Of a stretch of 64,000 bases of DNA, positions 35,486 through 46,158 are shown one piece after another. Origin of the DNA: Malus domestica (taxonomy: Eukaryota; Streptophyta; Magnoliopsida; Rosales; Rosaceae); NCBI RefSeq assembly GCF_042453785.1, contig NC_091665.1, forward strand, positions 27,204,501 to 27,268,500, given 5' to 3'. The notes under the pieces are model-generated. The model saw nothing but the letters and a program-made list of their open reading frames with translations, ran no database searches and was not told the DNA's origin. The first letter of the stretch is position 1, and every line of letters starts with the position of its first letter. Made by a program: the position numbers and the translations under genes.

Positions 35486-37237
35486 AACCTCTAGTTTTCA
35501 GATCCAGCAAAAAGATGTAGTTGCAGAGAGATTAATTGTTAATTAAAGAGAAATAATATTATGACGTTGCAGGAATTAAGGAGAATTTACTTAGAATTGG
35601 CTTTTGACTACATGCACAAAGTTTCAATGAGTGAGAGATGAACGAAAGTAGAAAATGGGGCACATGATAGGCACATATTTTCTTTAAAAAACTATACTTT
35701 AAAGAAAGATATTCATATATTTAAAATCTTAATATGAACAAAGCCATCTCAGCATGTAAAGCTACTAGTATTTGAAAACCATAAAATGATATAAATGCAA
35801 ACCTTTTCTCCTTGCTTTGCACCCCTCACAATATGTATCATCATCGTCTCCTGATCGATTCCTGGAAGTGATGTTTTGGTTATGTTTCATACAGTTAATC
35901 AGATTATGCATACCAAAAAAGGATGCAAAAAATAAACTTGAGACCTCTTTCTTCTGTTCACTTCCTTCTTTTCTATTTCCATTTGCTCTTTCTTTCAATC
36001 TTTTGTAATGAAGCTTTTCAGAACATCTGTAAAGAGAACCGTTTAATCCAAACGTCAAAAGGAAGACAATTATTCAAGACGCAAACCAAACAAAGTGACA
36101 TCCGGTGACAGGTCACTAGCGAAGAAATTAACAGCAGACATAACAAAAATTAATTTGCAAATTAAATGCCAGAATAGCATAACACCTGAACTTATTAATT
36201 AAACAGAAATGACAAAAAAAATACAGAATAGCATAACACATATTTTCTTTAAAAAACTACTTTAAAGAAAGATATTCATATATTTGCAATCTTAATATGA
36301 ACAACGTCATCTCAGCATGCAAAACTACCAGTAGTTGAAAACCATAAAATGATAAAAGTGCAAACCTTGTCTCCTTGCTTTGCTCCCCTCACAATCGGTA
36401 TCATCATCGTCTCCTGATCGATTCCTGCAAGTGAAGTTTTGGTTATGTTTCGTATAGTCAATAAACATAAATCAGATTATTATGCATACCAAAAACCACC
36501 ACACAAAAAGGATGCAAAAAATAAACTTGAGACCTCTTTCTTCTGTTCTCTTCCTTGTTTTCTATTTCCATTTGCTCTTTCTCTTTCAATCTTTTGTAAT
36601 GAAGCTTTTCAGAACCTCTGTTAAGAGAACCGTTTAATCCAAACGTCAAAAGGAAGACAATTGATAAAGATGCGAACAAAACAAAGTGACATCCGGTGCC
36701 AGGTCACCAGCGAAGAAATTAACAGCAGACATAACAAAAATTAATTAGCAAATTAAATGCGTCACAACATAACACCAAAACTTATTAATAAAAAATAAAT
36801 GACAAAAAATACAGTAAGAGCCTTAAACAATATCAATAAACACCGACTAACCTCTGACAAGTTACCAATTTGTTGCAGAGAGATTAATTGTGAATAGAGT
36901 AGAAAGAGCGACTGGTTCAAAATTTAGGAGGATCCAACAAAGCAAAAGCAAGAGAGAGAGAGAGAGTAGTTAAGAATTGAGGAGGATCTAATGAAACGAG
37001 AGAGAGGGGAAGACTAGTTCAGAATTTACTTGAATTGGCTTTTGAGTTCCAAATGCTCTTCCGGAAAAGCAATGAGTAAGAGATGAACAGTTGCAAAAGC
37101 TTAAGAAAGGGCACATGGGATGGGGCCTCTCTTTACGCGGTTTGCGAACATGGTTTTGAAATTTTCTAGTTAATTAGTCACCAATTTCTTCAATTTCCAA
37201 GCACTTTCGATTGCAACATTTTGTTAATTTTTTATTT
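35486..37237 (-). promoter_or_regulatory. TNL2 5' flank with an internal tandem duplication
   Basis: This contains two similar blocks, about 35690-36235 and 36236-36800, in direct orientation. Each holds two exon-like pieces on the minus strand: one with CGATCAGGxGACGATGATGATAC, and one coding for SEKLHYKRLKE followed by a lysine/glutamate-rich stretch. The same pair occurs once upstream of TNL1, split by the Copia element. Proximal to the start are GAATTGGCTTTTGAC (about 35594) and GGGGCACATGATAGGCACAT (about 35658); a further GGGCACATGGGATGGGGCC block is at 37108-37126. Whether the exon-like pieces are leader exons of the TNLs or relics of another gene is unclear. Confidence 0.5.
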
Positions 37238-37246
37238 AAAAAAAAA

Positions 37247-37793
37247 GGGTAAACTGCCAATTTAGTCTCTGAATTATGACCTTAGTGAAAATTAGGTCCC
37301 TAAACTATTTTTCCAGAAAAATTAGTCCCTGAATTATAAAAATCTGCCAATTACATCCCTAATGTTACATTCGAAGCTACTATATTCAATTTTCCATCAA
37401 TTTAAGTCACGTTACTTGCATGTGATACACATTGAATGCTAGATTGATAGTTTTTCATAAAGAAATAGTGTATGGAGTTAACTTTGGAGGAGAAATTGGT
37501 AGTTTTTCATAAAGAAATAGTGTAAGTTAACTTTTAAGGGTAAATTAGACATTAAATTCGCAACATATATGAAATGTTAAGCACTTATAAACAAGAAAAT
37601 GATGGTATTACATTCTAAAGTGTGTCAAGTGACTTAATTTGACGAAAAATTAGATAAAATAGCTTTGAATATAATAATAGGGATGAAATTAGCAATTTCT
37701 AATGAATTTAGGGACTTATTTTACTGAAAAAATAATTCAAGGACCTAATTTTCACTGAGGTGATAGTTCAGGGACTAAATTGGCATTTCACCC
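37247..37793. mobile_element. MITE/MULE-type element with 9-bp poly-A target duplication
   Basis: 547 bp with long inverted ends: the left starts GGGTAAACTGCCAATTTAG, and the right ends CTAAATTGGCATTTCACCC. Further in, matching inverted stretches are CTTAGTGAAAATTAGGTCC and GGACCTAATTTTCACTGAG. It is flanked on both sides by exactly nine A (37238-37246 and 37794-37802), as expected for a Mutator-type 9-bp duplication. No transposase frame. Confidence 0.8.
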
Positions 37794-37802
37794 AAAAAAA
37801 AA

Positions 37803-39843
37803 TGAATCTTACACTACAAAATCATGGGCAGGGTAAAGCTTCATATAGCATCTTCAAGCTCAGAAGAGATGAATAGTTAGGGCTTATTGCCAGTTATCTC
37901 ATTTTTTTCAAAAAAAAATGTATATAGTTGTTCATGAATGGAGATCGAATAAGATTTCGTATATGTCTTTCCAAGCACATGTGACAAATCAAGTCATTGG
38001 AGTCTCAAACTCATTTAGTTTAATATTACCTAACACAATCATTAAAACTGTCCATCTCACCGCTATGTTATGTTAAAGATGAAACTAAAAAAATCTTAAT
38101 AATTATTCATTAATATTTAATGAATTAATTTGCCCACTTCTACTTCCAAAGCTTTCGAATTGGCTTTTGACTTAAAGTTCCAAAGGCTCCTTCAGGAATT
38201 TCAATGAGGTACAGATGAACGGTCGTAAAAGTATAAAAGGGGCACATGGGATGGGGCCCTTCCTTTACGCTCTTTGCGTGCACGGTTGTAAAGTTTTCTA
38301 GTTCAGTGATCAGTTTCTTTCAAGAAATTTTCAAGCAATTTCAATTGATTACATTTTTATAATTTTCACACTACAAAATTACTGAGGCCTAAAAATATAG
38401 TTATTCACCAATTGAGATTGAACAAGATTTGGAATCTAACTTTCCAAGCACAGGTGACAAATCAATTTATTGAATTATAGAGTCTCAACCTATTTAGTTT
38501 GATCTCACCATAAATAGAAAGACAAAAAAGGGCACATCCTCATGAGTTCATAACCTTCACTAAAGAAGTCACAACTCACAAGTCATCCCTACATAATTTT
38601 TTTTTGACAATGCTAAGGGGACTAAATTTGTAGATTAAACTTTGTAAACTAAATGACATGAAAGTTGATGATTTGATTATTACTTAAGCGTTGATTAACG
38701 TGTTTTTTTATTGGTGACACGTCATTTATTTTGTAAATTTAGTCTCTCTAGCGTTACTCTTCTTATTTTCCATCCACTAGTTTCAACTTTGATAAGCAAA
38801 CCATCAATGAAACTTAATGTTGACAAAGACAGCTAACCTACAGCTGGTGGGTCACCGTAGCACTCAGGTTACATACTTGTTCGACCATTATGTAAGGGGT
38901 GGATTGCCTTTATGATTGAGGGTATTTCTCTTTAACCCACTATATGTCAATTCAAACCCTCCCGCCTTCTCTTAATAGAGACTACTATAGAATATTGCTT
39001 GTAGTTTAAAAAAAAAAGCTCTTTCTCGTTCAATTTTCGTATTTTGCATGTTTTATGTACAAAGCTTTGAACATTCCCAGTTAGTGACCAATTTCTTTCA
39101 AAGAAATTTCCAAGCACTATCGATTGATTACCTTTTTATAATTCCTAAAAAATAAAAACAAGTTAATTTTACATTACAAAATCACAAAGGGCTAAGAATA
39201 TAGTCCTTCACTATTGGAGATTGCCTAAGATTTGGAATCTGTTTTTATAGGCTATCGAGAGGTCATAAGAAGGAAGTAAGATTATCTCCCCTCTTTTTTT
39301 CCCTCCCCTTCCCTCCCCTCCTAATTGAACGGTTACGGTTAAGTTACGTCTACATCTTATATTAATTTTTTATAACAAGAGAAAGATAAAATAAGAGTGT
39401 GTGAGAGGAGGAGATAAAAGGGAATGGAAAGAGAAGAGGAGAAAATCCTAGTCTCATAAGAAGGCCTAGAACTTAGTTGGAAAGTAAGCAAGAAAAACTT
39501 GTGTGGAAGTGATTAATCATGTTATTCATATTAGAGTAACTTTTATGCCAATGTAACATTCATGTGATGACACGTATTTTCAAAATGTATATATAATTAT
39601 TAAAAAGAGTTTATCAGCTTGCCATCGAAACCAACCAATTAGAAATCAGCTACATCAGAATCGGCCGCAGAAGACGAAGAAATGTTAAAGGTCTGCAGTT
39701 GATGTAAAACAAAGTTCTGATGGCGATGACAATAATGTTAAAAACTTGAATACAATCAACTCCATCTCTCTATGTCAGAAAACGTGTAAATACATAGAAA
39801 CATTAAATTCGTAGTCCGTATGGTAGAAGCAAACACACAGGCT
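37803..39843. other. Degenerate copies of the TNL 5' flank
   Basis: No gene. It carries pieces recognisable from the TNL flanks: GAATTGGCTTTTGACTT near 38158, GGGGCACATGGGATGGGGCC at about 38237, and AATTTCTTTCAAGAAATTT plus GGCCTAAAAATATAG downstream. A further partial copy is at about 39080-39270 (GGGCTAAGAATATAGTCC). A small MITE-like inverted-repeat element lies at about 38607-38760 (ends AATGCTAAGGGGACTAAATT and its complement). The rest is AT-rich. Confidence 0.5.
38607..38760. mobile_element. Small MITE-like inverted-repeat element
   Basis: The left end AATGCTAAGGGGACTAAATT is complementary to the right end AAATTTAGTCTCTCTAGCGTT with a few mismatches. A related, more decayed copy lies at 49248-49405 (GGTAATGCTAAGAGATAAAT ... 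ATTCGTAACATTGCC). No clear target duplication. Confidence 0.5.
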
Positions 39844-39846
39844 TTA

Positions 39847-40775
39847 GAGCAAGTCCAGCCTTGCTAGAAGCCCGGGGGACAGGGGAGAAGAAAGGGCCCG
39901 AGGCCCTGTGAATCACCTCCAGCCTTGAAGGGCCCGAGCTCGTGGAGAAGGCCCGAGCAGGGGGCCTGTCAATTTGTGACAGCCCCGGAGCCTGAGCTCC
40001 AAGCCCTTTTTTTATTTTTTTCTGTCAGGCGCGTGCACCCCACTCGCGCGTGGGGGCGCGTCGCCCGACAGCTTTTCAGAAAAATCAGTCCGCTTTTCAA
40101 AATGTCACAGTTACTGTTGGGAAGCCACGTGGCTTCCCACGGTCCGTTCGATCTCAACGGCTCCTTCATTTGGACTGTTCGATGTCAACAATAAAAAAAT
40201 CTTATTTAATATCAACCATTCGATCTGAGATCAATGGTCGATATTAATATGCTTTATAAATAAAGAAAAAATAGTTTTAAAATTAAGAAAAGTTACCGTT
40301 GTGACACGTGGCACAATCTGGAGTGTTGGAATTCAAAAATTTTTAAATCCAACGACAGAGATTAATTATTTGAATAAAATTTTTAAAAAATGGAAAAAAT
40401 CCAAAAAAATTGTAAAAAATCTAAAAAAAAATTGTAAAAAAGATAACGACACGTGGCACGATGACATTGGATAAAAATCTTATCGAAATCCATCGCTAAA
40501 TAATTTTTTTTTTATAAAATGACACGTGGCCCAACGATAACGATTTAAAAAATCTTATCCGACATTACAAATAATTTTATTTTGTATTATTTAAACAAAC
40601 AAAAAAAACTAATATTTTATTGCCTATTGCCAGGGGGAGGGCTCTAAGGGTGGAGATGCAAATGACAATTACTCTTCATTAATGGCAGTTACTATTCATT
40701 CAAGGCGGTTACTGTTCAATAGGGTGGATTCAATAATGAATTGCCAGGGGAAGGGCTCTATAGGTAGAGTTGCTC
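39847..40775. mobile_element. PIF/Harbinger-like MITE, TTA target duplication
   Basis: The ends are GAGCAAGTCCAGCC (left) and GGTAGAGTTGCTC (right), flanked by TTA at 39844-39846 and 40776-40778. The corresponding uninterrupted site is seen at about 48469 (AGGCTTTATTTTAGTGGC). The interior is non-coding, with three GACACGTGGC motifs (40302, 40448, 40521). The 3-bp TTA duplication is typical of PIF/Harbinger elements. Confidence 0.7.
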
Positions 40776-40927
40776 TTATTGTAGAGGCTTCTGGCCAGTG
40801 GCAAGCACACGGTAGCCAGTAGGCCCACCTTCCCGACCTTATGCGCTTTTTTATCTACAAATTTAACTTTGTTGCTCCATCTACTCATTTCATCTTTAAT
40901 CAGCAGAGCATCCAACCGTAGCAGTTA

Positions 40928-42058
40928 GGCTATCTCCAACCGAGGGCTGGCCAGAGGGCTCGTTTGAGCCCTCTAGCCCTCCAAGATTCCCCAAGATATT
41001 AATATTTTAATGAACAGTACAGTGCCATATTTGCCTCCGTCTCCAACCGAGGGCCAGAGGGCCAAAGGGCTCGTTTTAGCCCTGTCACAAAAAACCGTCT
41101 CCAACCGAGGGCCAAATGGCTATAGGGCCAAACATAATTTATTATTTAAAAACTACAATTTAAATTCAAATCTAACGGCTAGGTGACGTCAACATGATGT
41201 TAAATGGTAGTATCTCTATAAATGAGTATATGAGGCGCTATAGAATGATACGTTCTCGTGCCACAAATACGTACCTACAACAGGATCTTGTTGGGCCAAA
41301 AGAAGCATGGAGTAGGCTTTTAAGTTTTATGTTGTTAAATGTTTTTAAAAATGTTGTTTAAGTTTCATGTTGTTAAATGTTTTTTTATGTTGTATAATTT
41401 GTATGTTGGTTAATGTTATTTAATGTTATTTCATATTGTTTAATGTTGTTTCATGTTACTTAATTTAATTTAATGTTGTATAAATGGCCTAGGAAAAAAA
41501 TAGAATTGAAAAAAATTATGAAACAAATTTTGTGAAATAGAAGTTATAGGAAAAAAAATATGAATCAAATTTTGTAAAATAGAAGTTATAGGAAAAAAAA
41601 TAGAATTTAAAAAAAATTGAAACAAATTTTGTAAAATAGAATTGAAAAAAAATATGAAACAAAATTTGATTAATATGAAAAGGAAAAAAAAAGGGAAAAA
41701 AAGTTTAAATTCATTTTTAAAAAAAAGCCTAATAATACAACGGCTACTAGCCGTTATATAAAAAAACATTCAAACTATTAGTGTCGGTTATAATCGACAC
41801 CAATAGTAGAACTATTAAAAAATAAATACAACCTCTTTAATGCTGTCGGTTTTAACCGACAGCAATAGAAAACATTAAAAAAAAAATAAGCCAGCCCGGG
41901 GCTGGCTGGCTGGCCGAAAGCAGCCAGCCCTCCAGCCCTCTCCGATCCCGTGGGGCCCTCCCAGATTCCAGAGCCCTCTGGCCTAGCCCTCGGTTGGATA
42001 CGGTTTTAAGGCTATTTTCGGCCCTCTGGCCCTCTGGACCCTTCGGTTGGAGATGGCC
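40928..42058. mobile_element. PIF/Harbinger-like MITE with GGCTATCTCCAACCGAGGG ends
   Basis: Inverted ends GGCTATCTCCAACCGAGGG and CCCTTCGGTTGGAGATGGCC are flanked by TTA at 40925-40927 and 42059-42061. The empty site is at about 48650-48657 (CCGTAGCATTTAGGTGACGC). The subterminal regions repeat the words GAGGGC and GGGCTGGC. The interior is A/T-rich and non-coding, with two short perfect palindromes near 41785 and 41847. Confidence 0.78.
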
Positions 42059-42594
42059 TTAGGTGACGCACTTAGTTGTCCGTCATTGCTTGTAATTATA
42101 CAAAAACAAAAACAAAAAGCAAGCACTTTCTCATTCAATTGGTATATCTACACGTTTTACGTACAAATTTTTAACCTTCCTAATTAGTGATTAATTTCTT
42201 TTACGCATAATTTTTAATATTTTCAATTAGTGACTAATTTCTTTTAAGAAATTTCCAAACACTTTTGATCTAATACCTTTTTATAATTCTTAAAAAACAA
42301 AAACAAGTCAATTGCATACTAAAAAAATCATAGAGGGCTAAGAATATGGTCCTTCACTATTAGAATATTGCCTAAGATTTGGAATCTGTCTTTCCAGGAT
42401 TATCGCGAGGTCATAAGAGAGCCCAAAACTTATCCTAAAAGCTAAACCTTTAAAAAATAAAGTTTTCCTGTACTTATATAATGACAAGTTATGTATTACC
42501 AGTATTTCCAGCACAATGAAAAATTTCTCGAAAATTTGGAGTGACAAATATTAGTCACTTTCACGTACTTAAATTTTTTTTCGATAATTGATAA

Positions 42595-43016
42595 AGGGTT
42601 GTGATTTTCACACACTCTTAATTACCTTTCCCACACCCCTTCTTATTTTTTAATACTTAATTGATATCTTACTATTTACTCTTCCATATATACCCTTTTT
42701 ACTTTTTGACTTTTAAAAGTTGTTTTTTATTTTTTGATTGTGTTGTAGATTGGAGTAGCAGCCTGATTCTTCCCACTCCCCTGCTTTTTCCCTTGCTTTC
42801 TCCCGCTTCTTCCCCAAAACCCAGACACCTCCTGCTTTTTCCCCAAACCCAGACACCTCTCGCAGCCCGATTCCCTCGCCGCCGCAAATATTTCCACTGC
42901 TTCTTCGAAGCCTCCCACTCCCTCCGCCGAGCCCAACGAGACCTATTCTGAAATTTCCACTGCTTCTTCTCTTTCCGCTCCCCTGTCCTCTTTTTTACTT
43001 CTTGTGAAAAACCACA
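42595..43016 (+). promoter_or_regulatory. Promoter and 5' UTR region of the MULE/FAR1-like gene
   Basis: Similarity to the duplicated segment ends at about 42594. The stretch 42770-43010 is a C/T-rich leader typical of plant 5' UTRs, ending CACAATGG at the start codon. I see no certain TATA box or TIR. Confidence 0.4.
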
Positions 43017-45774
43017 ATGGATGACCTAATAATAACAGATGAAGAACTCCAGATGGACATTGAGTTGCAGAAGATATTGGATATGGCATGCAAGGAGGAT
43101 GGCATGGAAGAAATTTCAGAATGCATTCCTCCTCTTAACACTTTTGATGGTAATTTTCTAAAGTATTTTCTCAAATTATTAAGATTGATTTTGGAATTTA
43201 GGGTTTTTGTTCTCTTCTTGCCTCAATTTGTTTTTTAGGTTTAGTTTTTTCTTTCCCTAATTTGTGGTTCAAATGATAATTGAATGAATGAATACTGGTG
43301 GTTTAAGATAAATGTATCATGTAACAATGAAGTAACTGAATCCAGGGGAAGAAATCAGAAAATCACGAAACTAAGTTTGTAAATGTTTTTGACATCAGAA
43401 TTTTTTTTTACAAGAATAACGAAAAATTAGGCAATGCTCAGAGACTAAGGAGCAAAAGATTAAAAACTACCATGCTTACGTGAATGCACCGGGCAATGCT
43501 CTATAACATATTTTTCTCTCATGTACACGGCAATGCTCTATAATAGAGAATATTGATTTGTGTTGGTTTTGGGGAAATTAATTTTCTATTGGAATCTATT
43601 GGTCCCCAATACACTTTAACTTAATGGTAAATTGGTATTAGGTTTAATTGTTGTGGTTTTACCTAGGCTCCATGTTTTGGTGTAAACTTGATATAATGCA
43701 TACAATGCTTTGGTATAAATTTGATACTTAAATGTCTAGTCCATTGATAAAAAGTATATATTCTACATATATAAATGTGTTGGTTTGTGATATATAGGAA
43801 GTCAACCAACGATTGATGAGCCCGATAAAATGCTCTCTTTGTTGGCGAAATGTTTTGAAAGTCGAGAAGACCTCATCGGGGAAGTTCGTAAGATAGCATT
43901 AATGCAAGGGTTTGCAACCGTTATTAGAAGATCTAAGACAAATACATATGTTGCTATTGGTTGTGATAGAGGTGAGGATTATCGAGCCTCTAAAACTTCA
44001 CTAGATGAAAGAAAAAAAAACTCAGGATCTCGCCTCATAAATTGTCCATTTGAAGTCAAGGGGCGTAAAAAGAAATGTGAAGAATTTTGGAAGCTAGAGA
44101 TAAAAAGTTTATTGCATAACCATGAACTTTCAAATGACATGTGTGGACATCCTTCTTGTCGTCAATTTTCACAAGAGGAAATCTTACGAATTAAAGAAAT
44201 GAGTAAGGCTGGTATACCACCACGCCAAATTCTATCTTCGCTTCGGCAAGGCAATCCTCATCTTCAAGTAGTTTCTCGAAACATCTATAATCTAAGAGCT
44301 AAGATTGTGAAGGAGAGTCTAACTGGGCGTCCAGTTATTCAAGCATTATTAGAAGAACTTGGTGAAGGTGGTTTCACTTATAACATTGAGTATGATCATG
44401 AAGGCCACTTGACTCATTTGATCTTTGCTCATCCCTTGTCTATAGAGTTGACCAAGAGCTACCCATATGTTTTTGTGATGGATTGCACATATAAGACCAA
44501 CAAGTATAAGATGCCATTATTGGATATCATAGGAGTTTCAAGTTTCAACACATCCTTTTATTCTTGTTTTGTTTTCATGCAAAATGAGAAAGAAGAGGAT
44601 TATGTGTGGGCTCTAAAAATGTTTAGTAAGATTTTGGGAGTTGATAATCATCCTATGGTGATTATAACGGATAGGGAGTTGGCATTAATGAATGCTATAC
44701 ACATTGTCTTTCCGAGTACTTCCACTCTTTTGTGCGTGTGGCATATTGAGAAAAATATACTTGCAAATTGTAAAGCTCATTTTGAGGAAGAAGTTGATTG
44801 GATTGATTTCATTTCTACTTGGATAATTTTAATCCAATCTCCTAATGAAACATCATTCAATGAAGCTTGGAGTCGTTTTGAAGTTAAGTACGAGGAGAAG
44901 AAATTTGTTTTGAAATATATTTTTGGTACTTGGCTTCCATACAAAGAAAAGTTTGTAAGTGCATGGTCAGAGAAAGTTACCCACTTTGGTAACCGTGTTA
45001 CTTCAAGAGCCGAAGGTGCACATGCAACGCTAAAAAAATATCTTCAAGTTTCAACTGGAGGTCTTCGCGAGGTAAAAGAAAAAATATGCCTTGCTATTGA
45101 AAATCAATTTCAAGAAATCAAAACTCAACTTTCAAGTGAAAAAGTTAGAGTTTCACACAAGTTTCGACTTCCCTTCTTCAAAGAGGTTGTTACTCATGTA
45201 TCTAGATTTGCATTGAATGAGTTATATAATCAATATGAAGCATCAAGTTCTTCTGATCTTCCATCTCAATGTAAGGGTCATTTTCTCAAGACAATGGGTC
45301 TTCCTTGTGCTCACATGATTAGAGAGATGAATATTGAAGTCTTGCAACTAAATGACATACATCCACAATGGAGGATTGATAGAAGATTGTTTGTCAATGA
45401 TCGTCATGTAAGCTTGGACAATGAACAAGATCAAATAAGCGGCCTTCTATTGGAGTTTAAAGATAAGTATGAAAAGTTGCCTCTTACTCAAAAAGAGGAT
45501 ACCAAAAGGCAACTTTGTGAATTTATTGATACTTCTCTTCCATTAACTCTTGAGCCTAATGTTAAACCTCACAAAGGTCGTCCAATGGGTTCTAAAAATA
45601 GAAAAGAATCAAGCTCTACAAAGCGTGGTCCTTCAAAGTTTGAAATAGTGGAGAAGGCTCAGAAACGTGCTCGACGGGTATGTCATTTTTTTTATTTATC
45701 TTTTAATATTGTCTACTATGGTCATGATTATTTATATATACATATAACTTAATGTTCATTGTTTATAGGTGTGA
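43017..45774 (+). CDS. FAR1-like / MULE transposase-domain protein, 672 residues
   Basis: Exons 43017-43149, 43798-45677 and 45769-45774 (the last holds only one codon and TGA); GT-AG introns, 2019 nt in frame. The N-terminal region has a FAR1-type zinc-binding arrangement (Cys residues, then HNH at about 151-153). The central MULE transposase core has candidate catalytic D273 (VMDCTYK), D336 (ITDRELALM) and E451 (RAEGAHATLK). The SWIM region reads QCKGHFLKTMGLPCAHM, where the second cysteine of the usual CxC is replaced by glycine. The C-terminus is basic (GRPMGSKNRKE). It could be a host FAR1-RELATED SEQUENCE-type regulator or a MULE transposase whose TIRs are lost; no TIR pair was found. 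A shorter model starting in exon 2 is possible. Confidence 0.8.
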
Positions 45775-46158
45775 TGAGCATAATGATTTGCCAAAGAAAC
45801 TTTTTGTTAATAATAGCTTAGATGTGTAAAGAACACATTAAGGTACATATATTTTTGTTGATTTTTCCCCATAAAAATACTAATTAAGTTTGTAATTTTC
45901 TTTCCTTTTGTTGACATGTTTTTATTTTCTTGTAGGTTGGAGTGCATGGGTTTCATATCTTTTTGGTAATATTGACATCTCCTTTTGAACACAAGATTAA
46001 AGGCCAAACATAGTGTAGGCAAAATGTGAAAGCTTGTAATGATATCTGATGTATTTTTTGGGGCATGAGGCTACTATTATGGGGATTAAAGTGTATGTGG
46101 ATTGCTTACTAGTATTTTGTACAATTCATGTAACTTATGCATATATACTATATCATTA
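45775..46158 (+). other. 3' UTR region of the MULE/FAR1-like gene
   Basis: AT-rich sequence with an intron-like GTACATAT...TTGTAG segment near 45842-45935 and no coding frame. It ends at the start of the LTR-type repeat at 46159. Confidence 0.4.

Larger units (their letters stand above)
39594..42594. repeat. Duplicated segment, copy 1 (with two nested MITEs)
   Basis: The non-MITE parts (39594-39843, 40779-40924 and 42062-42594) match 48165-49220 in the same orientation, for example TTTATCAGCTTGCCATC, ATCAGAATCGGCCGCAGAAG, GTAGCCAGTAGGCCCACCTT and GGTGACGCACTTAGTTGTCC. The two MITEs are absent from copy 2, giving empty sites. Confidence 0.8.

Noticed and set aside
40302-40530. Three GACACGTGGC motifs as a G-box promoter array
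   Set aside because: They lie inside a MITE with spaced copies of the same longer repeat, so they are explained by the element.
42661-42951. 96-codon Pro/Ser/Leu-rich frame before the MULE/FAR1-like gene
   Set aside because: Its composition is that of a C/T-rich 5' UTR, and no motif is present.
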